Origin: Glebionis coronaria
Lineage: Eukaryota > Streptophyta > Magnoliopsida > Asterales > Asteraceae
Assembly (NCBI GenBank): GCA_025667525.1
Contig: CM046876.1
Location: forward strand, 79,951,235-80,015,234
DNA length: 64,000 bases
Direction: 5' to 3'
The number at the start of each line of letters is the position of its first letter. Positions within the stretch are counted from its first letter, which is position 1. Both the position numbers and the translations under genes were made by a program. Under the pieces are notes generated by a model. That model was not told the DNA's origin and did no database searches. It saw only the letters and a program-made list of their open reading frames with translations. Shown in pieces: positions 34,132 through 44,525 of the stretch.

Positions 34132-37100
34132 TCAAAATATGAAGTGAGGGTAAGAAGCCCGGATAGACTCCTCTGTTTCCCAAGTGGCTTCCCGCTCGGT
34201 ATGGTCCCTCCAAAGGATTTTGACGAAAGGAATCGTCTTCCTTCTCATGACTCGTTCTTGCCTGTCGAGTACTCGTTCAGGTTCTTCTATAAACGTGAGA
34301 TCTTCACGTATCTGTTCCAGTGGATACTGAACCATGTGAAGGGGATGATAATTGTACCCTCTGAGTAAGGACACATGGAACACGTTATGCACGTGTGAAA
34401 GCTGAGGAGGTAACGCCAATCGGTAAGATACTTCGCCGATTCGTTCAACGATATCAAATGGTCCGATGAACCGAGGACTGAGCTTTCCCTTGATCCCGAA
34501 GCGTTTAACACCACGTGCCGGCGAAACCTTGAGGAAGACGTGATCTCCCACATTAAAATGTATGTCCCTACGATGCTTATCGGCGTAACTCTTCTGGCGT
34601 GAACGCGCTTCCTGCAGTTTCTGTTTAGCTACCTCAATCTTCTGGTTGGTCATTTCTATAATCTCTGGTCCTTCAAGTGTTCGCTCTCCCACTTGATCCC
34701 AGCAAGTTGGAGCGCGACACTTTCTGCCATACAACATTTCGAAAGGAGCACATTTGATACTTGCGTGCCAGCTGTTGTTGTATGCAAACTCGACTAAACA
34801 GATGTAATCGTCCTAATCACCTGTCCATTCCAACACACACGACCTTAACATATCTTCCAATGTCTGAATTGTTCGCTCCGATTGTCCGTCCGTTTGAGGA
34901 TGAAAGGCTGTGCTCAGCTTAAGTTGTGTACCCCAAGCTTTTTGCAGACCTTTCCAGAATCGCGACGTGAAACGAGGATCTCTGTCTGAGACGATGCTGG
35001 AGGGAGTGCCGTGGAGTCTCATGATCTCCCTTCTGTACGTATCTGCGAGTTTACTTACCGGATCTTCCTTGCGTATCGGTAAGAAATGAGCTGATTTGGT
35101 GAGTCGATCAACGATGACCCAAATAGCATCGTGCTTCTTCTTGGTAGGCGGAAGACCGGTAACAAAATCCATGGTGATTTTGTCCTACTTCCACTCTGGA
35201 ATATCCAACGGTTGAAGGAGACCGCCAGATCGCTGATGTTCAATCTTAACCTGCTGACAGGTAAGACATTTGGAGACATACGTGGCTACATCCTGTTTCA
35301 TACCACTCCACCAAAAGTGCTGTCTGATGTCATGGTACATTTTTGTCGACCCAGGATGTATAGAAAATGGGGAGCTGTGAGCTTCAGCTAACAATGCTTC
35401 CCGGAGTTCTTGGTTGTCAGGAACACAAAGTCTCGTGCCCTGCCAAATGATACCGTCTGCGTCCATTCTGAATTCTGTCTGCTTCTCCAAATTCTGAATT
35501 ATCGCCCAAATCTCTCCATCATCCTTCTGCGCTTCCTTAATCCTAGTCAGTAACTCAGGTTCTATTGTAAGATTCGCCCAGTATCCGTGCTGCCCACGTA
35601 CCATGATTTCAATGTCAAGCCGCTCCAAGTCTCTTATGTTTTGTTCCTTGATCTCAATGCCATTTATCATTCCGGACTTTCTACTGAGTGCATCTGCTAC
35701 TACATTAGCTTTCCCGGGATGATACTGTAGGTTAATATCATAATCCTTCAACAGTTCCAACCATCTCCTTTGTCTCATGTTCAATTCTCGCTGTGTGAAG
35801 ATATACTTCAAGCTCTTGTGATCTGTGAAAATGTCGCATGATTCTCCGTATAAGTAATGCCTCCATATCTTTAATGCGAACACCACTGCAGCAAGTTCCA
35901 GGTCATGCGTAGGGTAGTTTTCTTCATAGGGCTTAAGCTGCCGTGAAGCATACGCGATCACTTTCCCATGTTGCATGAGAACACAGCCCAGTCCCTTCCC
36001 CGATGCATCGCTATAGATCTGAAATCCACCTGTACCAGATGGGAGAGTAAGAATAGGTGCAGATACTAACTTCTGCTTTAGGTCTTCGAAGCTCTTCTCT
36101 CGATCTTCCGTCCAGACGAATTTCTCTCCTTTTCGCATCAGTTTGGTGAGAGGCAATGCCAGCCGAGAAAAGTTCTCCACGAATCTTCGATAATATCCAG
36201 CTAAGCCTAAGAAACTGCGGACTTCTGTCGCTGATGTTGGTCTTGGCCATTTAGTGATAGCCTCAACCTTCGCTGGGTCCATAGTGATCCCTTCTGCTGA
36301 TACAATGTGACCTAAGAATGCCACCTTGTTTAACCAGAACTCACACTTGGAGAATTTCGCATACAGCTGCTTCTGACGAAGAATCTGTAGTACAGTACGG
36401 AGATGATCTTCGTGTTCCTCCGTGGACTTTGAGAATATCAAGATGTCATCGATGAATACAATGACAAATTTATCAAGGAATTCATGGAAGATTCTGTTCA
36501 TCAAATCCATGAATACTGCTGGAGCGTTAGTCAGGCCGAATGGCATGACTACAAACTCATAATGGCCATAGCGGGTACGAAAAGCAGTCTTGGCAATATC
36601 CTGCTCTTTAACCCTTAGCTGATGGTAGCCTGACCTTAGATCGATCTTTGAGAAGTGTTTGGCTCCTTGAAGTTGGTCAAACAGATCGTCTATACGTGGC
36701 AGTGGATATCTGTTGCGGATGGTAATCTTATTAAGTTCATGGTAGTCAATGCAAAGTCGCATGCTGTCGTCCTTCTTCTTAACGAACAAGACCGGTGCGC
36801 CCCATGGAGATGCGCTCGGTCTAATGAACCCTCGTTCAAGAAGTTCCTGTAATTGGTCCTTCAGTTCTTTTAGCTCTATGGGAGCCATACGATACGGAGC
36901 CTTAGAGATTGGCTCAGCTCCTGGAACAAGGTCGATGTTGAACTCCACTTCTCTTGCAGGTGGTATGCCTGGAAGTTCATCTGGGAAGACGTCTTGAAAT
37001 TCTGAAACTACTGGTTGATCCTGAATCGATGGGGATTCAGCATCCATGTCATGAACCGTAGCGAGATAACCTTCGCAGCCATGTGACAGTAATGCACGTG

Positions 37101-37763
37101 CTTGCAAGGTAGATATGACTTGTACAGACCGTCCGGGTATGAACCCGTTATGGATGTACTCTGGTGCATTAATGTCGCCGAAGATCACTCTATATGAGTG
37201 GCAGTCTATGGTAGCATGGTGCTTGGATAGCCAATCCATGCCGAGAATCATATCAAACTCAATCATGTCTAGAGGAAGTGCATCTACTGCACGAACTTTA
37301 TCGTCAAACTCCAAAGGAAGACTCTTGTATACATGAGTTATTAATACAGAGTCCCTCAGAGGCGTGGAAATGGTAAGCTTAGTTTCTAATGGCAAGGGAA
37401 GTGTCCTGATGTTCTTAGCATAAGTAGTGGAAACAACTGAATGAGTGGCACCCGTGTCGAAAAGAACACATGCAGCCTGGCCGTACATATACAAAATTCC
37501 AGTAATGGTACCTGTAGATTTGTTTGCCTGATCGCGCGATGTCGTGTAGACACGCCCAGTGGTAGGAGGCGGTTTAGTATCAGCATGACCCGAAGTACCC
37601 TCCATTTCACCCTTACGGCAATCTCTCATACGATGGCCAGGGAGGCCGCACTTGTAGCACGCGTCGGAGTCACGACGACATGGGCCAGGGTGTCTGCGAT
37701 GGCAGGTGCTGCAAAGAGGATGAGTGAATCCTCCAGCAGGAGTCCTTGCTTGCTGAGGGCCTG
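34132..37763 (-). pseudogene. T2 pol exon: zinc knuckles, protease, reverse transcriptase, RNase H, integrase, chromodomain-type tail
   Basis: This long exon begins at the acceptor of the third intron. Two zinc-binding knuckles follow: [12 protein letters not shown], and [14 protein letters not shown] with spacing CX2CX4HX4C. The 814-codon frame (37629-35185) holds protease ([12 protein letters not shown]), reverse transcriptase ([26 protein letters not shown] at the catalytic site), RNase H ([20 protein letters not shown]) and the integrase HHCC finger. TAG at 35185-35187 replaces the Trp expected after PEWK. The core resumes (D in [16 protein letters not shown] in QTLEDML) until a second TAG at 34813-34815, again at a Trp position. 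The remainder reaches the chromodomain-type tail (ATWETEES, ASYPHF). All pieces share one frame. Both stops could be single G-to-A changes of TGG. Confidence 0.92.
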
Positions 37764-37833
37764 CTGATGACAGAACGTGTTAAGAATAAGGTATATGCAC
37801 GAGTATAGGACGTAGGCGTCATAAGATGTTTAC
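37764..37833 (-). other. Predicted intron 3 in T2 gag (70 bp)
   Basis: The donor is ACTG/GTAAACATC and the acceptor CATCAG/CAGGCCC (a CAGCAG tandem acceptor). Removing it joins codons in phase 1 with no stop; leaving it in introduces stops. Confidence 0.7.
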
Positions 37834-37898
37834 CAGTGTTAGCTGAACGGTTGGGCTGAGAACCCCTGTGGTTCTGGTCCCTTCCGTTACCGTGGTTC
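37834..37898 (-). CDS. T2 gag exon 3 (predicted)
   Basis: A 65-nt segment between two predicted introns encoding Asn/Gly/Arg-rich residues (NHGNGRDQNHRG), typical of the basic linker before retroviral-type zinc knuckles. It has no stop in the chosen frame. Confidence 0.65.
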
Positions 37899-37972
37899 CT
37901 GGTAGAGATTAACATAGTGTCAGCATGAGAGATATAACATGAAATCATAAGAAGATGCGTAAATAGTAGGAC
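37899..37972 (-). other. Predicted intron 2 in T2 gag (74 bp)
   Basis: The donor is AGCAG/GTCCTAC and the acceptor CTCTACCAG/GAACC, with a T-rich interior. The flanking exons join in phase 2. Confidence 0.7.
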
Positions 37973-38122
37973 CTGCTGTTGTTGGACTGTCCCGCATTGT
38001 TACGATAATTGTCATTACCGCTGCGCCTTTCCACAACAGAACGGTCGTTAGAGTGACCGTTTCCTTTGGGCTGATTGGGTTGCTGCTGAGTAGCCGGCTG
38101 AGACCGGTCCCCAGTTTTCTGC
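37973..38122 (-). CDS. T2 gag exon 2 (predicted)
   Basis: A 150-nt segment encoding a Gln/Asn/Pro-rich linker (QPATQQQPNQPKGNG) without stops. Its composition matches the disordered linker between gag core and zinc knuckles in related elements. Confidence 0.68.
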
Positions 38123-38207
38123 CTGGAAGATACAGTTTAAGAGATGATTATGGAACATATAACGATAGGATGCGGTCTGGTTAACGCTAGAACATGAAAT
38201 GTTTTAC
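38123..38207 (-). other. Predicted intron 1 in T2 gag (85 bp)
   Basis: The donor is AAGAG/GTAAAACATT and the acceptor CTGTATCTTCCAG/GCAG, both close to the plant consensus. Without splicing the gag frame ends at the TAA of 38204-38206, inside the donor site. With splicing it continues in phase 2. Confidence 0.75.
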
Positions 38208-38941
38208 CTCTTGTCCGGTCTTTCTGCTTCTCCGAACTCATCACGTTCCTGCAACATCTCAAGCTTTCTTGCTGCGTCAGCCACTTGTGCTACCGTATTG
38301 AACGTAGCACATACTAGATTGTTCGCAACCGAGGTGCGAAGTGCCCACCTAAAATGGTGTGCCTGCTCCTCAGGAGTACCAGCCGCTGCTCCTAGAAAAC
38401 CAGCAAGGCGAAGAAAGCGCTGCATGAATTCGTTGCTATTCTCGCCCTGTCTCTGACGTATCCCGTGGTATTCACGCTTGAGTTTGTCCTGCTCTGCCTT
38501 AGGAAAGAACTGTTCCATCACTCTCTCCTTGAATTGGGCCCATGTCAAACCAGCGACCCATTCATCACCTCCTTCTGACTGTGTCAAAGCTAGCCACCAG
38601 TTGAGTACATCGCCTTCAAACCTGTAGCACGCCAATCTTGCCTTGAAGGCGGGGTCACATCCCATAGCATTGAAGATTTTCTCAATGTGAGTCAGCCAGC
38701 TTTCAGCATCGATGGGGCTATCAGTCTTTTCAAAAGCTCTAGGACGGAGCTTGTTAAATCGTTCCAACCATACCGCTAGAGTCACTGGGGGAGGAGGAGG
38801 AGGAGGTGCCTGATTCTGCGGCTGCTGATTATTTGCAGCTTGGACTTCAGCACGAATGTCATTCCTCAGTTGAGGAAGTAGGGCTTGCATGGCAGCCTGA
38901 ATCGCAGCATTGAGCTGCTCTTGCTCGCGTGTGAGAACCAT
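38208..38941 (-). CDS. T2 Gag, exon 1
   Basis: The start chosen is the Met at 38941 (MVLTREQEQLNAAIQ); the open frame reaches further upstream to 39037, but that part is AT-rich and unlike protein. The N terminus is helical and Gln-rich, followed by a proline run. The retrotransposon-gag core includes WLTHIEKIFNAMGC, RFEGDVLNWW, FKERVMEQFFP and SNEFMQRFLRLAG. It ends ERPDKR at the first splice donor. The product would form virus-like particles and bind the element's RNA. With all exons joined I count 1526 codons plus the terminal stop, with only the two TAG codons inside. Confidence 0.88.
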
Positions 38942-39366
38942 CTGACAGTATAACATAAAACATATGATTAACAGTTCAAACATAATATATAAAAGAAAAA
39001 TTTTATGCCAAAATTTCACGAGAAAAATTTTATGCAAGAAAATCTTTGTATGAATGCATGATGCAGTTTTATGAAAACTTTTGATGCTCGAGAGTGAACG
39101 CCTTCGGTCAGTTCACTCAAAATAAAAGACATATCGAGGGGACGCCTATGGGTCGGTCCCAAATCTAAAAGTTTCGATAAAACACATGCGACTAAATAGG
39201 GCCAGTCCTGTACCAACCATTACTTAGTCAAAAACCCTGTAACAATGACATGTATATGTATGCTTAAAAATGATGAATGCATGAAAACAACTGTCAGTTC
39301 TAGGAAGACCGTAGTGACTACCCACTAATCACAGGTCATATTTGAGAGCCTACAGGTCGAAGCCTT

Positions 39367-39379
39367 GGCTCTGATACCA
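39367..39379 (-). promoter_or_regulatory. T2 primer binding site (tRNA-iMet)
   Basis: On the minus strand, TGGTATCAGAGCC follows the 5' LTR end after a few bases. It is a perfect complement to the 3' end of plant initiator methionine tRNA. Confidence 0.9.
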
Positions 39380-39383
39380 TAAT

Positions 39384-42300
39384 TGTAACACCCCATTTTG
39401 GAAATGGAATATTACGCATATCATGGCGTGTCATCAAAGCATACAAGGATAAATGTCTAAGCATTATTCAACCATAAAAGGGAAATACCGGAAACAAACA
39501 TCGGCATCCCAAAGTAAAGCTCATCACACACAAACATAAATACTGTAAAAGGAAGGACGAAACAATGTCCAAAGCAACTGTATCAAAGTAAAGGAAATGC
39601 ATAAAGTAAAGAAAGACAGTAAAGCTTCCAATCCATATGCACCTACGTTTGAGATCTACGAGCGTCCCTGAGTACCTGCCGTTTTGGGAACATGAAAAGG
39701 AAAACGGCTGAGCAAGACGCTCAGTGCACGGATGTACAATAAAGCATGATATAGGATAAGCATGTAACATATAACAGCGGAAGACTAAGTACTGAGTAAA
39801 CTGGTTAAGTATCATGAAAACTGGTTTTATAGTTCGAAAAGCCTTATGTTTAACCTGTGAAAACTGTTTTAACATATATATACCATAGCCCATATAGGTC
39901 ATGAAAAGGTCACGTGCATGAATACTTGGAGGGGTGACCTCATCATGCTGATTAGAGGGGATGCCTCTAATCAATATACTGGTTTGGGTAGGAGGGATCA
40001 GCTCCTTGTGAAGGGTGCAAGGCACACACCACATTCACCATGATAAACTGAATAAAACATGTAACTAGGATGCACCCATACGCCCCGACTGATATAATAA
40101 TATGGCCAAACTGAAAAGGGACGCCACGAGCAATCACTCCGCCGTGGGGAAGTCATAACATCGGTGCCTCCAATGCTATGGTTATGGTACCTCCATAACT
40201 AGGTGAAACTGGTCATGCTTGTATATGGCTATAGTTTATGCTAAATTAACATAAGCAGTTCAAAACAATAAAACAAATGCTGGGGAAAACAGTTGGCTGC
40301 ATACGGGGAAATCCTAATAAGGAAGGAATGTCCATACTGAAAGGACGGGAATCCGTACCTCAAGTCCAGTGAAATGAACGGAAGAAATACTCCTACTTCT
40401 GGATCACTAACGCTACATGAATACACACGTGTATAAGTATCGATTCACTGATTACGTACTGGGTTCTGTGTCTTGTTATAGCTGATTTGGTATGTTTTAG
40501 GTCATGGTTCACTGTTTAAAGCCTTAAACTGTGTTTATCTTGTATTTCTGGTTTATCTGATTAAGTATTACTGGTGTTTCATGTATTAATATACTTACTG
40601 TATAATAATAAGTAACTTTCCAAAAATAGCAGGTTTCCAAAAATAGAAAGTTTCCAAAAATAGAAAGTTTCCAAAAATAGAAAGTTACCAAAAATAGAAA
40701 GTTTCCAAAAATAGAAAGTTTCCAAAAATAGAAAGTTTCCAAAAATAGAAAGTTTCCAAAAATAGAAAGTTTCCAAAAATAGAATTTACTGCCTAAAATA
40801 GATTAGTTTCTAAAAATAGAAAGTTTCCAAAAATAGATCAGCTGCCTTAATTAAATAAGTTTCCATATATAGAAGGTTTCCATAATTAGATTAGCTGCCT
40901 GAAATAGATTGATTTCCATATATAGAAGGTTTCCATAATTAGATTAGTTGCCTTATTTAATTAAGTTTCTATAAATAGAAGTTTCCATAATTAGAATTAA
41001 GCTGATTTCATAAGCTAACATATAAGTCTAAGTGTCATAAGCTTACTACTTAAGTCATATGATATAGTGTATAGTTTAATTATTATTTCATGTATTTTAA
41101 TTAAACTATAGGTTAAGCATTTTAATTAAAGTGTAACATGTATTAATTAAAATGAAATGAAATACTTAGGTTAAAATGTGTATTATTATTAATAATAATA
41201 TAACCTAAGTCATGTCTAAATTAATTAATTATAGGCATGTTTTAATAATTAATTAATTACAACTTATAACATAAAATACTTAGGTTAATTTAATGTCATG
41301 ATAAACTAATAATTAAAATAACCTAAGTCATGATTTAATTAATATTTCATGTTATTAATTAATTATATCCTAAGTTCATGATTCATAAAAATTACATGTA
41401 ACATAGATCATGATTTTAACCAACGAACCATGAACCGGGTATGAATTCGACACCGTACCCCGGGCCAAACCCGGGGCACACGTGTCCCCTTGCTGCCGTG
41501 GGTCCCACATGAGCCAACCAAGACCAATTGTGGTCTTGGTGGTGGCGGCAATAGCAAACCAAACCCCCCTCGGGTTTGTTTTGCTAGGCGGCTAGAAACA
41601 AACACCCCTTTAAATCATTCCTTGATTTTATTTAATACCAAAACATGTTAGATCAATGATTAATTATCTTGTTTTCATAAGAAAAATAATAACATGTTCA
41701 TGAAAATAATCAAAGATCAAAAGAATTAAAGAGAATTAAAAAGAAGGGTTAGAAAGGTATACCGCTATGTAGCTTGGAAAAAGGATGAACAAACACGTAC
41801 TCTAACACTTGTTTTTAAGATCAAAATCAATCAAACACCCACTTATGGTGGTGTAAGGGTGGCGGCACAATAAGGAGAAAAAGGAGAGGAGAAAACTCTT
41901 TTTAGGGTTTTATGTTTATTTCTTGAAAAATGAAAATGAAAACATGTTTTTACTTTTACCCCCCTTAACTTGAAAAGTCCATGGGCTAAGCCCATTTCAT
42001 GCATGTGTGTCGTGGGTATGGGGGCCCCACATGGGGTACCCGTACCTTTCTCGTGTCCCGATGTTTCGTGTTCGTTCGTGGTTAAACGTGCTCGTGTTTA
42101 ACGTGTTTCTGTTTCTTTTAACGTGTCGTTTATCGTAAACTTAACGCTCGTAAATATATTATAAGTATTTACGTAATTATTTTAGTTAGTATATTAAATG
42201 GTGTTCATGATTTAATTATGTTCACGTGATATATTATTAACTGTTTATCATGGGGTCGTACGTAATCGATACTTGTCATGACATACACGTATGCACTTGC

Positions 42301-42406
42301 TTGATTATTAGCACATGAATGTGATCAATACTACATGAGGTAAGTTTTAATCTAGAACGTACGATCTTAAGGGCACTATTCATGGTAAAAGCATGCGGGT
42401 TTTACA
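39384..42406 (-). repeat. T2 5' LTR
   Basis: It has the same length as the 3' LTR (3023 bp) and about five base differences from it. It contains the second copy of the 17-bp array (40633-40785), inverted repeat (41517-41540) and hairpin (39708-39724). It is followed by TATAT and the rest of the T1 LTR. Confidence 0.93.
40633..40785 (-). repeat. 17-bp tandem repeat array in T2 5' LTR
   Basis: Nine units matching the array of the 3' LTR except for one base in the last unit. Unit number is identical in both LTRs, which agrees with a recent insertion. Confidence 0.9.
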
Positions 42407-44509
42407 TATATGATGTATATATGATGATAAAAATGTTGTGTGGGGATCAAGTGTTGATAAATATGCTTAAAAAGGTTAATAACTATAAGAAATAAGGCTA
42501 AAATCATGCTTATTTAGTTGGCTGTATAAAAACAGTATATAAATAAAACTTGAACTGATAAACTTACATGGTATGATCATTTACAGTAAGTATAAGATGT
42601 TATACACATGTGAGAGTTTGCCATGCAATGGAATCATTATAATGAGTGAGATATGATCAAAACAAAATAGGTGTGCTAATCTGAATAAGCTGTTTTGTAG
42701 GGACTGTTAAGCATAGATAAACTTAAAATGAGCAGTATCTATAACTAAGTTAAATGTAGCACATAATATGAAGATCATGCCACCCAAAAATGAGCTTCTA
42801 ATTCATTATAGAACTCTAGATATGATAAAAATGGTGAAGATGAAAATAAAAATCAGATTTTGAGAATTAATGTTTATTATTATTATATAAGCACTCAAAT
42901 TTTATTGTATAAAATGTAAAATAAAAACCCACTAACTTATGAAACTTATTTATATAAATATGTAAAAGGTTAAATAAATGGATAAATTATATAAATGGTA
43001 GTGGAATAATACTTATAAGTAATAAAAACTATAAACTTGATTTTTACGACTTTTTCGGCTATTACCGTAAAATTAACGTTTTTCGCCAATTAAAACTTAG
43101 ACGATCAAACCCGTCTAATGTAAAGTTTTTAAAAGTCATATACTGATATATAAGTAACTAATACAAGTAAAACCCGATAAAACCCGAACTATAGGACATA
43201 CGGACATTAACGAGCTAACTAAGCATATTGGACTAATAATTGGACTAAATAAGTTAAACACTTATAAAAAGGACTTATTGGGCTTAACCCATTTGGGCCC
43301 AACATGGAAAGTATAGATACTGATAATACAGGTATAAAATGGATTAAAACAAGTTAAAGAACTTATACTAAGCTTATTGGACTTAAAATAGGTAAGTAGG
43401 TAAAACTAGTAAACTAGTAAAAAGTTACCAAAACGTAAACACTAAAATGAGTAAACAAGGATATATAAACTCACTTGATCATCATCATATGTACAAAATC
43501 ATCATATGTATGTTGTTATTTTGATAAAAGTCATTGGACAAGAGTCTAAGACCGATTATTATTTATATAGGTTTCCGTGACCGAAGCACGCCCGTAGCCG
43601 ATAATCCGCCTTTCATTATCAACGTGAGTCTATAGCCTTGCTTTATACTAGTTATTAAATGATTTTAAACCCACGAGGGGGAATATGTGTTTTATAAACT
43701 TAGAACACAAGATTTTTATGGTATGCTTTGTCCCTCTATGAATGAACCCCTGGTTGCCTTTAAATTGTATTAAGTGATTGCCTTTGTTAAAACCTCAATT
43801 ATGGACCGTTAATTAACCTATGATGGGTTAACCGCTAGTACAATTAATAGATCTATGGGGGAAGCCGCCCCGGTTTAGTTTTTGTGGACTTGTCATAGAA
43901 GCTTAGGCCCGACCTCCACACTGTTTGAGCATATTGTATTGAGAAGTCAGGTATACGGCAATGTACCAATAATCTGGAGGTAACCGACAATTAATAAATC
44001 TCTCGTCTTATTAGACTGATATGGGAGTGTCTAAGGGCTCGGTTCCATGAGCTTATTGCAATTTATGCTATATACAATTATCATTGTTGATGCAAATTAT
44101 TATTTGATGCTTATAAGCATGCCACAAACTTATAATCTTTGCTTGTGTTCAAATTGATTTCATAAACCTATAGATTCACTCGGCATTTTTGCTGATTGTT
44201 TTACTCACATGTATTTCAGGTAATCAAGAAGTGGAAGCTTGGAGGTCACGGGGAATGAAGTTGTGCACTGCTTTTGTTGTTCAAACTCTTTGATCCATTT
44301 ATCGTTCCATTTTCAAAACAAACCAATATGTTGTTTTAACTTATCTTTTGGTAACGATTACTTGGGACTACGCTACTCTGACAAATGTTTTAGGAACGAT
44401 AAATCTAAAACGTCTCTTTTCGAGTCGTTCTTTATAAATTATGTGTTGTTGTATCATTGTTTAGCACCCAAAGATGTATTCCGCTGCGTGTAAATTTGGG
44501 GGTGTTAAA
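42407..44509 (+). repeat. T1 5' LTR, second part
   Basis: It resumes after the T2 target copy TATAT and matches 49710-51807. The LTR ends GGGGGTGTTAAA. The final bases are TTAAA rather than the canonical CA in both LTRs of T1. Confidence 0.9.
44180..44195 (+). other. Short hairpin in T1 5' LTR
   Basis: TCGGCA, loop TTTT, TGCTGA: a 6-bp stem with one G-T pair, about 314 nt before the LTR end. The copy in the 3' LTR is at 51478-51493. Confidence 0.5.
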
Positions 44510-44512
44510 GAT

Positions 44513-44525
44513 TGGTACCAGAGCC
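44513..44525 (+). promoter_or_regulatory. T1 primer binding site (tRNA-iMet type)
   Basis: TGGTACCAGAGCC, one mismatch from the complement of initiator methionine tRNA, lies 3 bp after the LTR end. Confidence 0.82.

Larger units (their letters stand above)
31032..42406 (-). mobile_element. Element T2: nearly complete Tekay-lineage Ty3/gypsy retrotransposon
   Basis: T2 is 11,375 bp, flanked by TATAT at 31027-31031 and 42407-42411. The T1 3' LTR near 49700 shows the empty site with a single copy. Both LTRs are 3023 bp, and I count five substitutions between them. On the minus strand the order is 5' LTR, exact tRNA-iMet primer site, gag, protease, reverse transcriptase, RNase H, integrase, chromodomain-type tail, polypurine tract and 3' LTR. 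The domain order and the long LTRs place it in the chromovirus Tekay lineage. Two TAG codons in the integrase region make this copy defective. Confidence 0.93.
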
